This document shows, in pieces, positions 26,357 to 34,728 of a stretch of 64,000 nucleotides of DNA. Origin of the DNA: Arabiibacter massiliensis (GTDB taxonomy: Bacteria; Actinomycetota; Coriobacteriia; Coriobacteriales; Eggerthellaceae). The stretch is taken from contig NZ_LT827021.1 in assembly GCF_900169505.1 (NCBI RefSeq), positions 3,193,400 through 3,257,399 on the forward strand, given 5' to 3'. The position numbers were made by a program, and so were the translations under genes. How positions within the stretch are numbered: position 1 is the first letter of the stretch; every line of letters starts with the position of its first letter. The notes under the pieces are model-generated. The model saw only the letters and a list, made by a program, of their open reading frames with translations, made no database searches and was not told the DNA's origin.

Positions 26357-27862
26357 ATGGCCAAGAAAAAGAAATTCCGCATGATCGACGCCATCCTCAC
26401 CGTGATCTGCGTCGTGTTCGTGGCCGAGGCCGCGGCCCCCGCCGCCGTCATCGGCAACCAGCAGTTCTTCTGGTGGATCTTCCTCATCATCGCCTACCTG
26501 CTGCCCTACGGGCTCATCGTGTGCGAGCTGGGCACCACCTACGCCGACGACCCGGGCGGCATCGCCGACTGGGTGCGCCGCGCGTTCGGCGATAGGTGGG
26601 GCAGCCGCGTGAGCTGGTACTACTGGATTAACTTCCCGCTGTGGATGGCGTCGCTCGCGTTTCTGTTCCCCGAGACCATCTCGCTTCTCACCGGTATGGA
26701 TCTGGGCGTGGTGCCCTCGCTTGCCATCGAGCTTGCGTTCGTGTGGATTGTGGTGCTCATGAGCTTCACGAAGACGTCCGACTCGGCTTGGATCCTCAAC
26801 CTGTCGGCCGTGCTGAAGGTGTTCATCGCCGTGTCGGTGGGCGGCCTGGGCATCTACTACGCGGTGACGAACGGGTTCGCCAGCGACATGTCGCCGGCCA
26901 CGTTCCTGCCGTCGATGGACGCGAGCAGCCTCACGTATCTTTCCATTATCCTGTTCAACTTCATGGGCTTCGAGGCCATCGCCGTGTTCGCCAGCGACAT
27001 GGAGAACCCCAGCCGGCAGATTCCCAAGGCCATCATCGCCGGCGGCCTGGCCATCGCGGCCATCTACCTGTTCAGCTCGTTCGGCATCGGCGCGGCCATC
27101 CCGTCCACCGAGGTGTCGCTCGACTCCGGCATCATGGACGCCGTGGCCATCATGGCCGGCAACGGCAGCCTGCTGTTCATCCTGGTGGGCGTCATCTTTT
27201 TGGTCACGCTGTTCGGCAACATGATCAGCTGGTCGTTCGGCGTGAACTACGTGGCGGCGCACGCGGCCGAGAAGAAGAACATGCCCCGCGTGTTCGCGCA
27301 CTTCAACAAGAACGGCGTGCCCACCGGCGCGTCCATCGTGAACGGCATCATCGCGAGCGCGCTCGTGCTCATCTCGCCCGTGATGTCGGCCGTGGGGCTG
27401 GACGGGTTCTTCTGGATCTTCTTCAGCATGAACATCGTGTTTTTGCTCATCTGCTACATGCCCATGTTCCCGGCGTTCCTGAAGCTGCGCAAGGTGGATC
27501 CGGACACGCCGCGCATCTTCCGCGTGCCCGGCGGCAAGGCGCTCATGAACGTGGCGGCGTGGCTGCCCGTGGTGCTGCTGGTGCTGTCGATGATAGCTAC
27601 CGTGGTGCCGCTGAACGGCTCGGAGGAGGAGCTGTCGAAGGTGCCCATGCTGGTGGGCGTGCTGGCGTTCGCGGTGATCGGCGAGATCGTGCGCGTGGTG
27701 TCGGCCCGCAAGCGCCCGGTGGAGTACCGCGGCATGGAGAAGGACGGCGACCCCGAGCAATGGGACCGCGCCCACGGCTACCTGATGGAGGAGCCGGAAG
27801 CAGAGGAGACGCAGGTCGCAGAAGCTACGGAAGCCGCCGAAGCGCCCGCAATGTCATCCTGA
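26357..27862 (+). CDS. APC-family amino acid/amine permease
   Basis: This 501-residue membrane protein has about twelve spans. APC features include the first span with FVAEAAAPAAVIGNQQFFWW, a GTTYADDPGGIADWVRRAFG loop, and NFMGFEAIAVFASDMENPSR near residues 202-221. The last resembles the consensus span of amine/amino-acid antiporters. A charged cytoplasmic tail (EEPEAEETQVAEATEAAEA) ends the protein. Its place directly after agmatine deiminase makes an agmatine/putrescine-type exchange or agmatine uptake the most likely role; the true substrate is inferred. The ATG follows GAAAGGGG. The stop codon lies within the start of a dispersed repeat (GTCATCCTGAGCG). Confidence 0.85.
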   Translation: MAKKKKFRMIDAILTVICVVFVAEAAAPAAVIGNQQFFWWIFLIIAYLLPYGLIVCELGTTYADDPGGIADWVRRAFGDRWGSRVSWYYWINFPLWMASLAFLFPETISLLTGMDLGVVPSLAIELAFVWIVVLMSFTKTSDSAWILNLSAVLKVFIAVSVGGLGIYYAVTNGFASDMSPATFLPSMDASSLTYLSIILFNFMGFEAIAVFASDMENPSRQIPKAIIAGGLAIAAIYLFSSFGIGAAIPSTEVSLDSGIMDAVAIMAGNGSLLFILVGVIFLVTLFGNMISWSFGVNYVAAHAAEKKNMPRVFAHFNKNGVPTGASIVNGIIASALVLISPVMSAVGLDGFFWIFFSMNIVFLLICYMPMFPAFLKLRKVDPDTPRIFRVPGGKALMNVAAWLPVVLLVLSMIATVVPLNGSEEELSKVPMLVGVLAFAVIGEIVRVVSARKRPVEYRGMEKDGDPEQWDRAHGYLMEEPEAEETQVAEATEAAEAPAMSS

Positions 27863-27965
27863 GCGAAGCGCCGTAGGCGCGAAGTCGAAGGACCCCACGC
27901 GGCGCCAGCCGAAAACCTCTTCGGCCCGGCACCCGCGCGGGGTCCTTCCGCGTCGCGCGCCTTCG
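27852..27965. repeat. GTCATCCTGAGCG-type repeat, diverged copy
   Basis: It begins GTCATCCTGAGCGAAGCG at 27852, continues with GTCGAAGGACCCC, and has an imperfect right half (GGGGTCCTTCCGCG near 27939-27952). It supplies the stop codon of the APC permease gene. Other copies are at 35391, 40803 and 55274. Confidence 0.75.
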
Positions 27966-27981
27966 CTTCGGCCGCCCGGAC

Positions 27982-28038
27982 TTGCATTTTCCCGTGCGAC
28001 CTATAAGATTCTCATACGAATACTTCTCATGGGAATCT
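27982..28038 (+). promoter_or_regulatory. Promoter and inverted repeat before the lipid-kinase-like gene
   Basis: TTGCAT (27982-27987) and TAAGAT (28004-28009) are 16 bases apart. AGATTCTCAT (28006-28015) pairs with 28029-28038 (one mismatch), covering the -10 and start region and ending 12 bases before the ATG. It could be an operator or a leader hairpin. Confidence 0.4.
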
Positions 28039-28050
28039 AAGGAGGCGCGC

Positions 28051-28965
28051 ATGGCTGAGGGTTTGGGGAAGGTCCTGCTCATTGCCAACCCGGCGGCGCA
28101 GAATGGCAACGGGGGGCCGGCGGCCGACCGAGCGGCGGCGCTTCTGCGCGCGCAGCTGGGGGAGGATGCCGTGGTGCTCGCGCGCACGGCCGGGCCTCGC
28201 CACGCCTCCGAGATAGCCGAGCGCGCCGAGGGCTGCGGGGCCGTGATCGCGCTCGGCGGCGACGGCGTCATCCACGAGGTGGCGAACGGTCTCATGCGCC
28301 GGCCTGCCGCCGAGCGCCCCGTGTTCGGCATCGTGCCGGTGGGCTCCGGTAACGACTACGCGCGTACGCTGGGCGTCTCGGAGAAGGTGGACGAGGCGTG
28401 CGCTCAGCTGCTCGCGGCCGAGGCGCTGCCGACGGACGTGGGGTGCGTGAACGGCCAGTGGTTCGTGGAGACGCTCTCGTTCGGCCTGGACGCGGCCATC
28501 GCGCTCGACACGATGGAGCGTCGCGTGCGCACGGGCCGCACCGGCACCGCGCTCTACGCGGAGGCCGGCGTGAACCAGCTGCTCCACCACCTGGAGACGC
28601 GCCGCTACACGGCCTCGTTCGACGGCGGCGAGCCGGTTCAGGCCGATTCCATCATGTTCGCCGTGCAGGTGGGCCCCTACTACGGCGGCGGCTTCAAGAT
28701 ATGCCCCGACGCGCGCGTGGACGACGGCCTGCTGGACGTGTGCGTGGCGCACCCGCCGGTGGGCGTGGCACGGGCCCTCTACATCTTCTTGCGTGCGAAA
28801 TCGGGCGGGCACACCGGGTTCAAGCAGATGGAGCTGCGCCGCGCCACCGCGCTGCACGTGGAGTTCGACGAGGCCCCGCCCGCCCAGATGGACGGCGAGC
28901 ACATAGACGCCCGCATCTTCGACGTGTCCGTCGAGCCCGCCGCCCTCCGCGTGCTGCGCCCGTAA
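28051..28965 (+). CDS. Diacylglycerol/lipid kinase family protein (DagK/YegS type)
   Basis: This 304-residue cytoplasmic protein shows the lipid-kinase catalytic fold. It begins VLLIANPAAQNGNGG, followed by ALGGDGVIHEVANGLMRRP near residues 71-89, where the GGDG motif binds nucleotide, and GIVPVGSGNDYARTLGV. The C-terminal domain (FAVQVGPYYGGGFKICPDAR, then DDGLLDVCV) is typical of YegS/DagK relatives. It probably phosphorylates diacylglycerol or a related lipid during membrane lipid turnover; the substrate is not settled. ATG 28051 follows AAGGAGG. The gene stands alone. Confidence 0.9.
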   Translation: MAEGLGKVLLIANPAAQNGNGGPAADRAAALLRAQLGEDAVVLARTAGPRHASEIAERAEGCGAVIALGGDGVIHEVANGLMRRPAAERPVFGIVPVGSGNDYARTLGVSEKVDEACAQLLAAEALPTDVGCVNGQWFVETLSFGLDAAIALDTMERRVRTGRTGTALYAEAGVNQLLHHLETRRYTASFDGGEPVQADSIMFAVQVGPYYGGGFKICPDARVDDGLLDVCVAHPPVGVARALYIFLRAKSGGHTGFKQMELRRATALHVEFDEAPPAQMDGEHIDARIFDVSVEPAALRVLRP

Positions 28966-28980
28966 CGCGCGTTCCAAAAA

Positions 28981-29044
28981 GCGGATTGTCGACCGAAACA
29001 CACGCTACAGCAGCCTGTGGCGTGCGTTTCGGTCGACAATCCGC
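28981..29044. repeat. GTCGACCGAAACACACGC inverted repeat, copy 2
   Basis: 25-base arms (28981-29005 and 29020-29044), one mismatch, 14-base loop. It shares the arm core with copies at 17479 and 63756. It lies between two convergent genes and may serve as a terminator. Confidence 0.9.
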
Positions 29045-29129
29045 CTGCGAAATGGTGCGCGCCGTCCGGGGAGGGAGGTCGGACGGCGCGCCGGATGGGC
29101 TTGCTGGCCGCGTGTAACCGCGGGCTCTG

Positions 29130-30899
29130 CTACTTGGAAAGGATATCGCCGATCAAGTATCCCCAGGTGAGGGCTCGTCCGTTCGAGTTGCCCGCCATAT
29201 TGATAGGGTAGTCGATGGAGTAGATGTCGCCCGAGGCGTTGCCGATGGCGTACAGGCCCTCGATGGGCTTGCGCTCGGCGGTGAGCACCTGCAGGTCGGT
29301 GTTGATCTTGAGGCCGCCCACGATGGCAAGCAGCGCCACGCCCACCTTCGCCGCGTAGAACGGCGCCTTGGCCACGGGGAACAGGCAGTCGGGCTGCTTA
29401 TGGAAGTCCTCGTCGCTGCCGGCCGTCACCAGCTCGTTGTACCGTTCGACCGAGGCCTTCAGCTTGTCGGCGGGGATGCCGGTCTTCTCGGCCAGCTCAT
29501 CGAGGGTGTCGCATTTGAACACCTTGCCGTCGTCGGCCTCGAGCCCCTTATTCACGAAGTCGGTGTAATCCTGCGCGACGAACGGATCGCCTACGTTGCC
29601 GCCCATGGTGTCCCAGAACATGCCGCCGCCGCCCGTGGCCTCGAGCGTCTTGACGTTCTGCTCGGCGAAGTCCGCGTCGAAGATGGACCAGGCGATGTCG
29701 TCGGTCTGGTGCATGACGTTCATCGACTTGCCCTGCACCCAGGTGGCCTCGTTCATGAAGCGCTCGCCTTCCATGTTGAGGAACATGAACGCGCCGTGGA
29801 ACTGCAAGCCTGCCTGGGGATGCAGCATGAGGGGGAAGGGGCCGTCCTGCACGGCGCCGCCTGCCCACAGGCCCATCTTGATGCCGTCGCCCGTGGAGTA
29901 GCCCACCGGCGTGTTCTGGCATTCCAGGACGTGATGGACGTTCTCCTCGCAGTAGTAGTCCACCATCTCGGGATCGTCGTGGATGCCGCCCGTGGCGATG
30001 ACCACGCCCTTGGCCGCCTTGAACAGCAGCACCTCGCCGTCCTTGTCCGTGGCGAACACGCCGGTGACCTTGTCGCCTTCCTTGAGCAGCTGGGTCGCCG
30101 TCGTCTCGAAGAGGTACGTGGCCGGCTTGTCGTGCTTGCTCGCGTCCTGGGAGTCGACGTAGAGCACGTTCGTTGCCTGGAAGTAGCTGCATTCGGCCGG
30201 CCACTCGGGGGTGGCGTCGGTCTTATGGAACTGGTGGTACGAGAACGATTCGGGGATGATGGCCTTCGGCGCGTAGGCGCGGAACGAGTCGGGCTCCACG
30301 CCGTACTCGGCGGCCTTGTCGATGAGCCAGTCGCCCGCCTCGCCCGACTTGTTGAACCACAGCGACACGAGCGCCTCGTTCACGCGGCTCCCGCAGCTGC
30401 GGATCCAGCGGTGCTGCGCCTCGGGGATGTTCACCATGAGGTCGACTCCGATGGACTCGCCGTGGGACTTGGTGAACTTGGTGTTGCACAGGCCTATGCC
30501 GCCGCCGCGCCCCTGCACCGTCGCGAGCTTCTCTAGCACGATGGCCGAAAGCCCCTTGTCGGCGCACGACGCGGCCGCCGCGCATCCCGCGTTGCCGGCG
30601 CCGAGGATGATCACGTCGGCCTCCTGGACCTCGGCGGCGTCGCCCTCGGAAAGAGGCTCGGGCGGCGTCATGAACGACGGGTTCTGGATGCGGCCGTATC
30701 CCATGGACGTGGGTCCCTGGCCGCCGCCGAAGCCCATGGCCTCGGGCTGGCCGTCCGATGCGGTTGCGCCTGAGGCGGTCGGCTGGGATTGCGCCGGTGC
30801 TGCCGCCGGCGCGCAGCCGGCCAGTCCCGCCGCGCCCGCGATGGTGGCCGCAGCGCCGAGTCCGAGAAACGAGCGCCTTGTGAGCTTGTTCTTCGTCAT
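29130..30899 (-). CDS. Tat-exported FAD-dependent reductase (fumarate-reductase-like flavoprotein)
   Basis: This 589-residue protein starts at the ATG complementary to 30897-30899, after a strong AGGAGG. The N-terminus is a Tat signal (TRRSFLGLGAAATIAGAAGL) with a lipobox-like LAGC near residue 28. A Gly-rich linker precedes the FAD domain: VIILGAGNAGCAAAASCADK near residue 95, then the GRGGGIGLCN and MNEATW segments, and a C-terminal NSNGRALTWGYLIGD that closes the FAD site. This is the FAD_binding_2 family, whose members reduce fumarate, urocanate, steroids or other organic acceptors outside the cytoplasm. No attached FMN domain or haem motif is seen, so an electron donor must be separate. 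A LuxR membrane regulator is divergently transcribed next to it. The acceptor is unknown. Confidence 0.88.
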   Translation of the reverse strand: MTKNKLTRRSFLGLGAAATIAGAAGLAGCAPAAAPAQSQPTASGATASDGQPEAMGFGGGQGPTSMGYGRIQNPSFMTPPEPLSEGDAAEVQEADVIILGAGNAGCAAAASCADKGLSAIVLEKLATVQGRGGGIGLCNTKFTKSHGESIGVDLMVNIPEAQHRWIRSCGSRVNEALVSLWFNKSGEAGDWLIDKAAEYGVEPDSFRAYAPKAIIPESFSYHQFHKTDATPEWPAECSYFQATNVLYVDSQDASKHDKPATYLFETTATQLLKEGDKVTGVFATDKDGEVLLFKAAKGVVIATGGIHDDPEMVDYYCEENVHHVLECQNTPVGYSTGDGIKMGLWAGGAVQDGPFPLMLHPQAGLQFHGAFMFLNMEGERFMNEATWVQGKSMNVMHQTDDIAWSIFDADFAEQNVKTLEATGGGGMFWDTMGGNVGDPFVAQDYTDFVNKGLEADDGKVFKCDTLDELAEKTGIPADKLKASVERYNELVTAGSDEDFHKQPDCLFPVAKAPFYAAKVGVALLAIVGGLKINTDLQVLTAERKPIEGLYAIGNASGDIYSIDYPINMAGNSNGRALTWGYLIGDILSK

Positions 30900-31125
30900 G
30901 ATTCCTCCTTGTTGTCCGATCTGCTCCGCGCCGGAGGTTCGGATTCCGACGCGCGGCGGTTCCCTGACCGCTGTCGCGAGCATATGCTCCTCGTGCGGGC
31001 CGCACAGCGTGTGAAACCTGCCGAATCATGCGTTCTGCCCAATATGGAAGGTTTCCTGCCATGCCGCGCGGCAGTCGAAAAACCCGTCTTGTGGTATGTT
31101 GGATGCAAGGGAGGAGGAGTTCGAA

Positions 31126-32532
31126 ATGGGAGAGAAGAGACAAGGGGAGGCTTCGGGAGAGCGCACGTCGTTTTCCCCGAGGCTGCTCGGATTGGGGTTT
31201 TGGCAGGCGTGGTGGATGCTCGTGCTGTGCACGCCGCTGGTGCTGCCCCGCACGGATCGCTTTCTCGGCATGAGCCTGGGCTCCTGGACGCTGGTGCTCA
31301 CATCCGTCGGCTTCGGCTTGCTGGCGCTGTATGCGCGGACGAGGGGCCCGCTCATCGAGAAGAGGGGCGCGTTGGCGCTTGCGGGCCTTCTGTGTTCCGG
31401 CGGAACGGCGCTCTGCCTTGCGTCCGGGGTGCTGTTGGTTCCGGCTGCCGGCATCGTCGCCTTCGCGATCTCGCTGTGCGCGGCTGCTTTCGGCAACGCG
31501 CTTCTGCTTGTGATGTGGGTCGAGCTGTGGTCGAGCCTTGCGACCGAGCGCGTCATACAGTACCTGTTCTCGTCGTACGCGTTCGCATTCATCCTGTTCT
31601 TCGCGGTGCAGGCGCTACCGCAACCTGCGGCCGCCATCGCCCTGTGCCTGCTGCCGGCGGCGTCGAGCATCGTGCTGCGCTCCTCGGAGAGCGAGACGCG
31701 CCGGTCCCCCTCGCGCGCGGCGTTCGTCGTGGACCGCCGCCTGGCGATGAAGGCGGTGATCGCGGTCGCCGCGGCGGGCATGGCATACGGGCTGGCGGTA
31801 TCGTGCTTCTCGCGCGTTGCGGCCCTGGGCGCGGCGCGCGGCGATTTCATCGTGGCGACCATCGTGTTCGCGGCCTTGACGCTGCACGCCCTCCTCGGCC
31901 GATCCGCCGTCGACCCTGCGGCGGTGTACCGCCCCATCACGCCCGCCGTTTCCGTAGGGGTCATGCTCCTCGCCGTGCTCCCGCCCGCGTCCATGTTCTG
32001 GGGCGATGGGCTTGTCATCGCGGGCGGGTACTGCCTCGACATGACGGTCATGCTCGTCTCCGCCGATCTCGCGTTCCGGGCGAAGCGCCCCGTCGCGCTC
32101 TATTTCGCCTGCTCGATCATCGCGCTGAGGATCGCCACCGTCTTCGGGTTGACGATCGGCAGCGTGTTGGCGGACGCGGGCCTGATGGCTCCGGACAGCC
32201 AGGCGCCGCTGTTGGCCGCCGCCGTGCTCGTCGTGGTCGCGGGCACGCTCGTGTTCACGCAGGCGGATCTGCAGCGGTTCTACCGCATCGAGGTCGCGCC
32301 GTGGGCGGGGGACGACCTGTCGGAGCGCTGCCGCGCGTTGGCCGGCGGCTTCGGCCTGACTGCGCGCGAGACGGAGGTGTTCGAGCTGTTGGCGAGCGGC
32401 AGGAACGTGCCCTTCATCTGCAAGGAGCTGTGCATCGCGGAGAGCACGGCGCGACATCACGTGGGCAGTATCTATCGCAAGCTGGGAGTGTACGACCGCC
32501 AGAGCATGCTCGACGTCATTCAGCAGGGGTGA
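31126..32532 (+). CDS. LuxR-type regulator with N-terminal membrane domain
   Basis: This 468-residue protein has about ten to twelve hydrophobic spans over residues 25-380 and a LuxR-type DNA-binding domain at the end (from about residue 402). The DNA-binding part reads GLTARETEVFELLASGRNVP, FICKELCIAESTARHHVGSI, YRKLGVYDRQSML. This MFS-like membrane half plus helix-turn-helix is characteristic of Eggerthellaceae regulators that sit beside reductase genes. ATG 31126 is used because GGGAGGAGG lies 8 bases before it; ATG 31096 has no ribosome-binding site. It is transcribed away from the flavoprotein gene at 30899, which it probably controls, perhaps on sensing the acceptor at the membrane. Confidence 0.85.
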   Translation: MGEKRQGEASGERTSFSPRLLGLGFWQAWWMLVLCTPLVLPRTDRFLGMSLGSWTLVLTSVGFGLLALYARTRGPLIEKRGALALAGLLCSGGTALCLASGVLLVPAAGIVAFAISLCAAAFGNALLLVMWVELWSSLATERVIQYLFSSYAFAFILFFAVQALPQPAAAIALCLLPAASSIVLRSSESETRRSPSRAAFVVDRRLAMKAVIAVAAAGMAYGLAVSCFSRVAALGAARGDFIVATIVFAALTLHALLGRSAVDPAAVYRPITPAVSVGVMLLAVLPPASMFWGDGLVIAGGYCLDMTVMLVSADLAFRAKRPVALYFACSIIALRIATVFGLTIGSVLADAGLMAPDSQAPLLAAAVLVVVAGTLVFTQADLQRFYRIEVAPWAGDDLSERCRALAGGFGLTARETEVFELLASGRNVPFICKELCIAESTARHHVGSIYRKLGVYDRQSMLDVIQQG

Positions 32533-32551
32533 CCGATCGTGCGAAGTATGC

Positions 32552-32590
32552 TATTATATCGTACGATATGAGGAATGGTATCGTACGATA
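32552..32590 (+). promoter_or_regulatory. Twin operators and -10 of the toxin-antitoxin operon
   Basis: Two identical palindromes TATCGTACGATA (32557-32568 and 32579-32590) are spaced exactly 22 bases apart, two helical turns. A -10-like TATTAT (32552-32557) touches the first. The second ends 12 bases before the antitoxin ATG. This is the expected layout for autorepression by the antitoxin-toxin complex. Confidence 0.75.
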
Positions 32591-32602
32591 TGGGGGCGGC
32601 AT

Positions 32603-32830
32603 ATGGTGGTGACTGCGACCGAGCTCAAGTCGAATCTCGGTCATTATCTCGAACTGGCCCAAAGCGAGGACATCCTCATCAGCAAGAACGGCCGTGCAGT
32701 GGCGAAGCTTTGCAGTCCGTTCGCCGACCGCGTCCGGGCCATGGAGTCGCTCTTCGGCATTCTTCCCAAGGATGTGACGGTGGATGACGCCCGCGCGATC
32801 AGGGCGGAGGAGAAATGGAAGCTCTCCTAG
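32603..32830 (+). CDS. Antitoxin of the Phd/YefM family
   Basis: This 75-residue protein starts at ATG 32603. The N-terminal half matches the Phd/YefM DNA-binding fold: VVTATELKSNLGHYLELAQS, then EDILISKNGRAVAKL. The C-terminal half (DDARAIRAEEKWKL) would wrap the toxin. It binds the twin palindromes just upstream and neutralises the PIN-domain toxin encoded by the overlapping next gene (16-base overlap). The order antitoxin-toxin and the overlap are classic for type II systems. Confidence 0.88.
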   Translation: MVVTATELKSNLGHYLELAQSEDILISKNGRAVAKLCSPFADRVRAMESLFGILPKDVTVDDARAIRAEEKWKLS

Positions 32831-33234
32831 ACACGAACGTCGTCATCGATGCGTTGGCCGATCGCGGAGAGTGGGCGGCCGACGCTCGCAACCTGCTTTT
32901 CCTCGCCGCGCAGGGCAAGGCGCATCTGTATCTTTCCGGCAGCACGCTCGCCGATATCTTCTACCTGGCGAACCGCTACGTGTACCACGACAAGAAGCGC
33001 AGCTTGCAGGTGGTGAACATCCTGCTCGATTCCCTGTCGGTCGTCGAGGTGGGTTTCGGCGAATGCCTTCTGGCGGCGAATTCGAAGATCGGCGATTACG
33101 AGGACGCGGTTGTGGCGGAGGCCGCGCGCAGGGCGAACCTCAGCTACATCGTGACGCGCAACGGGAAGGATTTCGAAGGGAACGAGGTTCCCACGATCAC
33201 TCCGGCGAACTACTTGGAGAAGCTTCTCGCCTGA
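32815..33234 (+). CDS. PIN-domain ribonuclease toxin (VapC type)
   Basis: This 139-residue protein shows the PIN-domain pattern: MEALLDTNVVIDALADRGEW with the first catalytic Asp at residue 6, LSGSTLADIFYLA with an acidic residue, and IGDYEDAVVAEAARRANLSY carrying the later Asp/Glu pair. It ends in IVTRNGKDFEG, the strand-Asp region. Such toxins cut tRNA or other RNA in a metal-dependent way when the antitoxin is degraded. It starts inside the antitoxin gene at 32815. A convergent hairpin follows. Confidence 0.88.
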   Translation: MEALLDTNVVIDALADRGEWAADARNLLFLAAQGKAHLYLSGSTLADIFYLANRYVYHDKKRSLQVVNILLDSLSVVEVGFGECLLAANSKIGDYEDAVVAEAARRANLSYIVTRNGKDFEGNEVPTITPANYLEKLLA

Positions 33235-33241
33235 AAGTCCC

Positions 33242-33296
33242 ATTTTCGCTCCGAAAACACGCCTCAGCGCACGAGGCATGTTTTCGGAGCGAAAAT
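33242..33296. repeat. TTCGCTCCGAAAACA inverted repeat
   Basis: 24-base arms (33242-33265 and 33273-33296) with one mismatch and a 7-base loop lie 8 bases after the toxin stop, between convergent genes. It is probably a terminator hairpin. No second copy of this arm was noticed in the window. Confidence 0.8.
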
Positions 33297-33324
33297 CATT
33301 GTGCGCCGACGGAGATACGGCATG

Positions 33325-33361
33325 AGAAAGGCCCCCGAGCGCCAGCGCGCGCGGGGGCCTT
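33325..33361 (-). terminator. Rho-independent terminator after the serA-like gene
   Basis: Read on the minus strand, AAGGCCCCCG pairs with CGGGGGCCTT across a GC-rich loop and is followed by TCTC. Confidence 0.7.
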
Positions 33362-33382
33362 CGATTCGCTTCGTGCCTGCGG

Positions 33383-34558
33383 CTACTTCACCACGCGGAC
33401 GCGGCGGACGCCCTCGATGGCCTTCAGGCGCTCGATGGCATCGTCGGGATGCCCCGGCGTGCCGGCGTCCACGTCCAGCAGGGTGTAGGCGCTGTCGCCG
33501 CGCGACTTGTTCGCCATGTTCTCGATGTTCACGCCCGCGTCGCCGAACACGTTCGTGATCTGGGCGATGGCGTTGGGCACGTTGGCGTGCAGCACGGCCA
33601 CGCGGCGCAGGCCCTCGGGCACCGGCCCCATGTCGCAGGCGGGGTAGTTCACGGAGTTCATGATGTTGCCGTTCTCCAGGTAGTCCATGAGCTCGCGCAC
33701 GGCCATGGCGGCGCAGTTGTCCTCGGCCTCCTCGGTGGACGCGCCCAGATGCGGCAGCACCACGGCGCCCTCCATCTGCATGACGGCGGGGTTCGCGAAG
33801 TCGGTGATGTAGGCGCGCACCTTGCCCGACGCCAGCGCGGCGGCCATGGCCTCGTCGTTCACCAGCGTGTCGCGCGAGAAGTTCAGGAACACCGCGCCGT
33901 CCTTCATAAGCGAGCAGGCGCGCTCGTCGATCATGCCCTTGGTCTTGTCCATGGCGGGCACGTGGATGGTGATGAAATCGCAGTCGCGCAGCACGTCGTC
34001 GAGGTTCGTCGCGTGGTGCACGGCGCTCGACAGGCGCCACGCCGCGCCCACCGACACGAACGGGTCGTAGCCGTACACGTCCATGCCTAGGTCGATGGCC
34101 ACGTTGGCCACCTCGGCGCCGATGGCGCCCAGGCCGATGACGCCCAGCTTCTTACCCTTTATCTCGCCGCCGGCGAACTGCTTCTTCGCCTTCTCCACGT
34201 CCTTGGCGATGGTGGGGGAGTCGGCGTTGGCGCGGCACCACTCGATGCCCGCCACAATGCCGCGGCTTGCCAGCAGCATAGCGCAGATGACCAGCTCCTT
34301 CACGGCGTTGGCGTTGGCACCGGGGGTGTTGAACACCACGATGCCCGCCTCGGCGCAGCGGTCGAGCGGGATGTTGTTCACGCCCGCGCCCGCACGCGCG
34401 ATGGCGCGCAGCTCGGAGCCGAACTCCATGTCGTGCATGGCGGCGCTGCGCACCAGGATGCCGTCGGCCTGCGAGGCGTCGTCCACCAGCTGGTAGTCGT
34501 CGGTGAGCAGGTCGGTTCCGTGGCTGGAGATGTTGTTGAGGCAGTGGATCTGGCGCAT
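33383..34558 (-). CDS. serA: D-3-phosphoglycerate dehydrogenase-like protein
   Basis: This 391-residue NAD-dependent 2-hydroxyacid dehydrogenase with a C-terminal ACT domain has the size of the short SerA type. The Rossmann motif is LGVIGLGAIGAEVANVAIDL near residue 138, and the active-site region includes RAGAGVNNIPLD and LPHLGASTEEAEDN with the catalytic histidine. The ACT domain is the last 80 residues or so (VLHANVPNAIAQITNVFGDA), where serine usually binds. The product would start serine synthesis from 3-phosphoglycerate. The start has AAGGAGCCGCC before it. No serC or serB is adjacent. A different 2-hydroxyacid substrate cannot be excluded from sequence alone. Confidence 0.85.
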   Translation of the reverse strand: MRQIHCLNNISSHGTDLLTDDYQLVDDASQADGILVRSAAMHDMEFGSELRAIARAGAGVNNIPLDRCAEAGIVVFNTPGANANAVKELVICAMLLASRGIVAGIEWCRANADSPTIAKDVEKAKKQFAGGEIKGKKLGVIGLGAIGAEVANVAIDLGMDVYGYDPFVSVGAAWRLSSAVHHATNLDDVLRDCDFITIHVPAMDKTKGMIDERACSLMKDGAVFLNFSRDTLVNDEAMAAALASGKVRAYITDFANPAVMQMEGAVVLPHLGASTEEAEDNCAAMAVRELMDYLENGNIMNSVNYPACDMGPVPEGLRRVAVLHANVPNAIAQITNVFGDAGVNIENMANKSRGDSAYTLLDVDAGTPGHPDDAIERLKAIEGVRRVRVVK

Positions 34559-34728
34559 GGCGGCTCCTTCGAGATGAAGCGCGGCGGGATGCGCGAACCT
34601 CCCGCCGGCGAATTTGTCACAACATACTATAGTGCGCTTCGTCGAGAGCCATTGTCAACAAAAACCAAGCGGCCGTGCACTTTATCCCGGTAAAGCGCAC
34701 AGGATGAGGCGCGCGGCCGCCGAAGTGC

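Noticed and set aside
24677..27775. A 1032-codon minus-strand frame across agmatine deiminase and the APC permease
   Set aside because: Antisense shadow of two well-supported genes with the same His/Arg-rich composition.
34626..34658. A minus-strand promoter for serA with TTGACA and TATAGT
   Set aside because: Both hexamers are good but 21 bases apart, outside the normal spacer range, so I did not list it as a feature.
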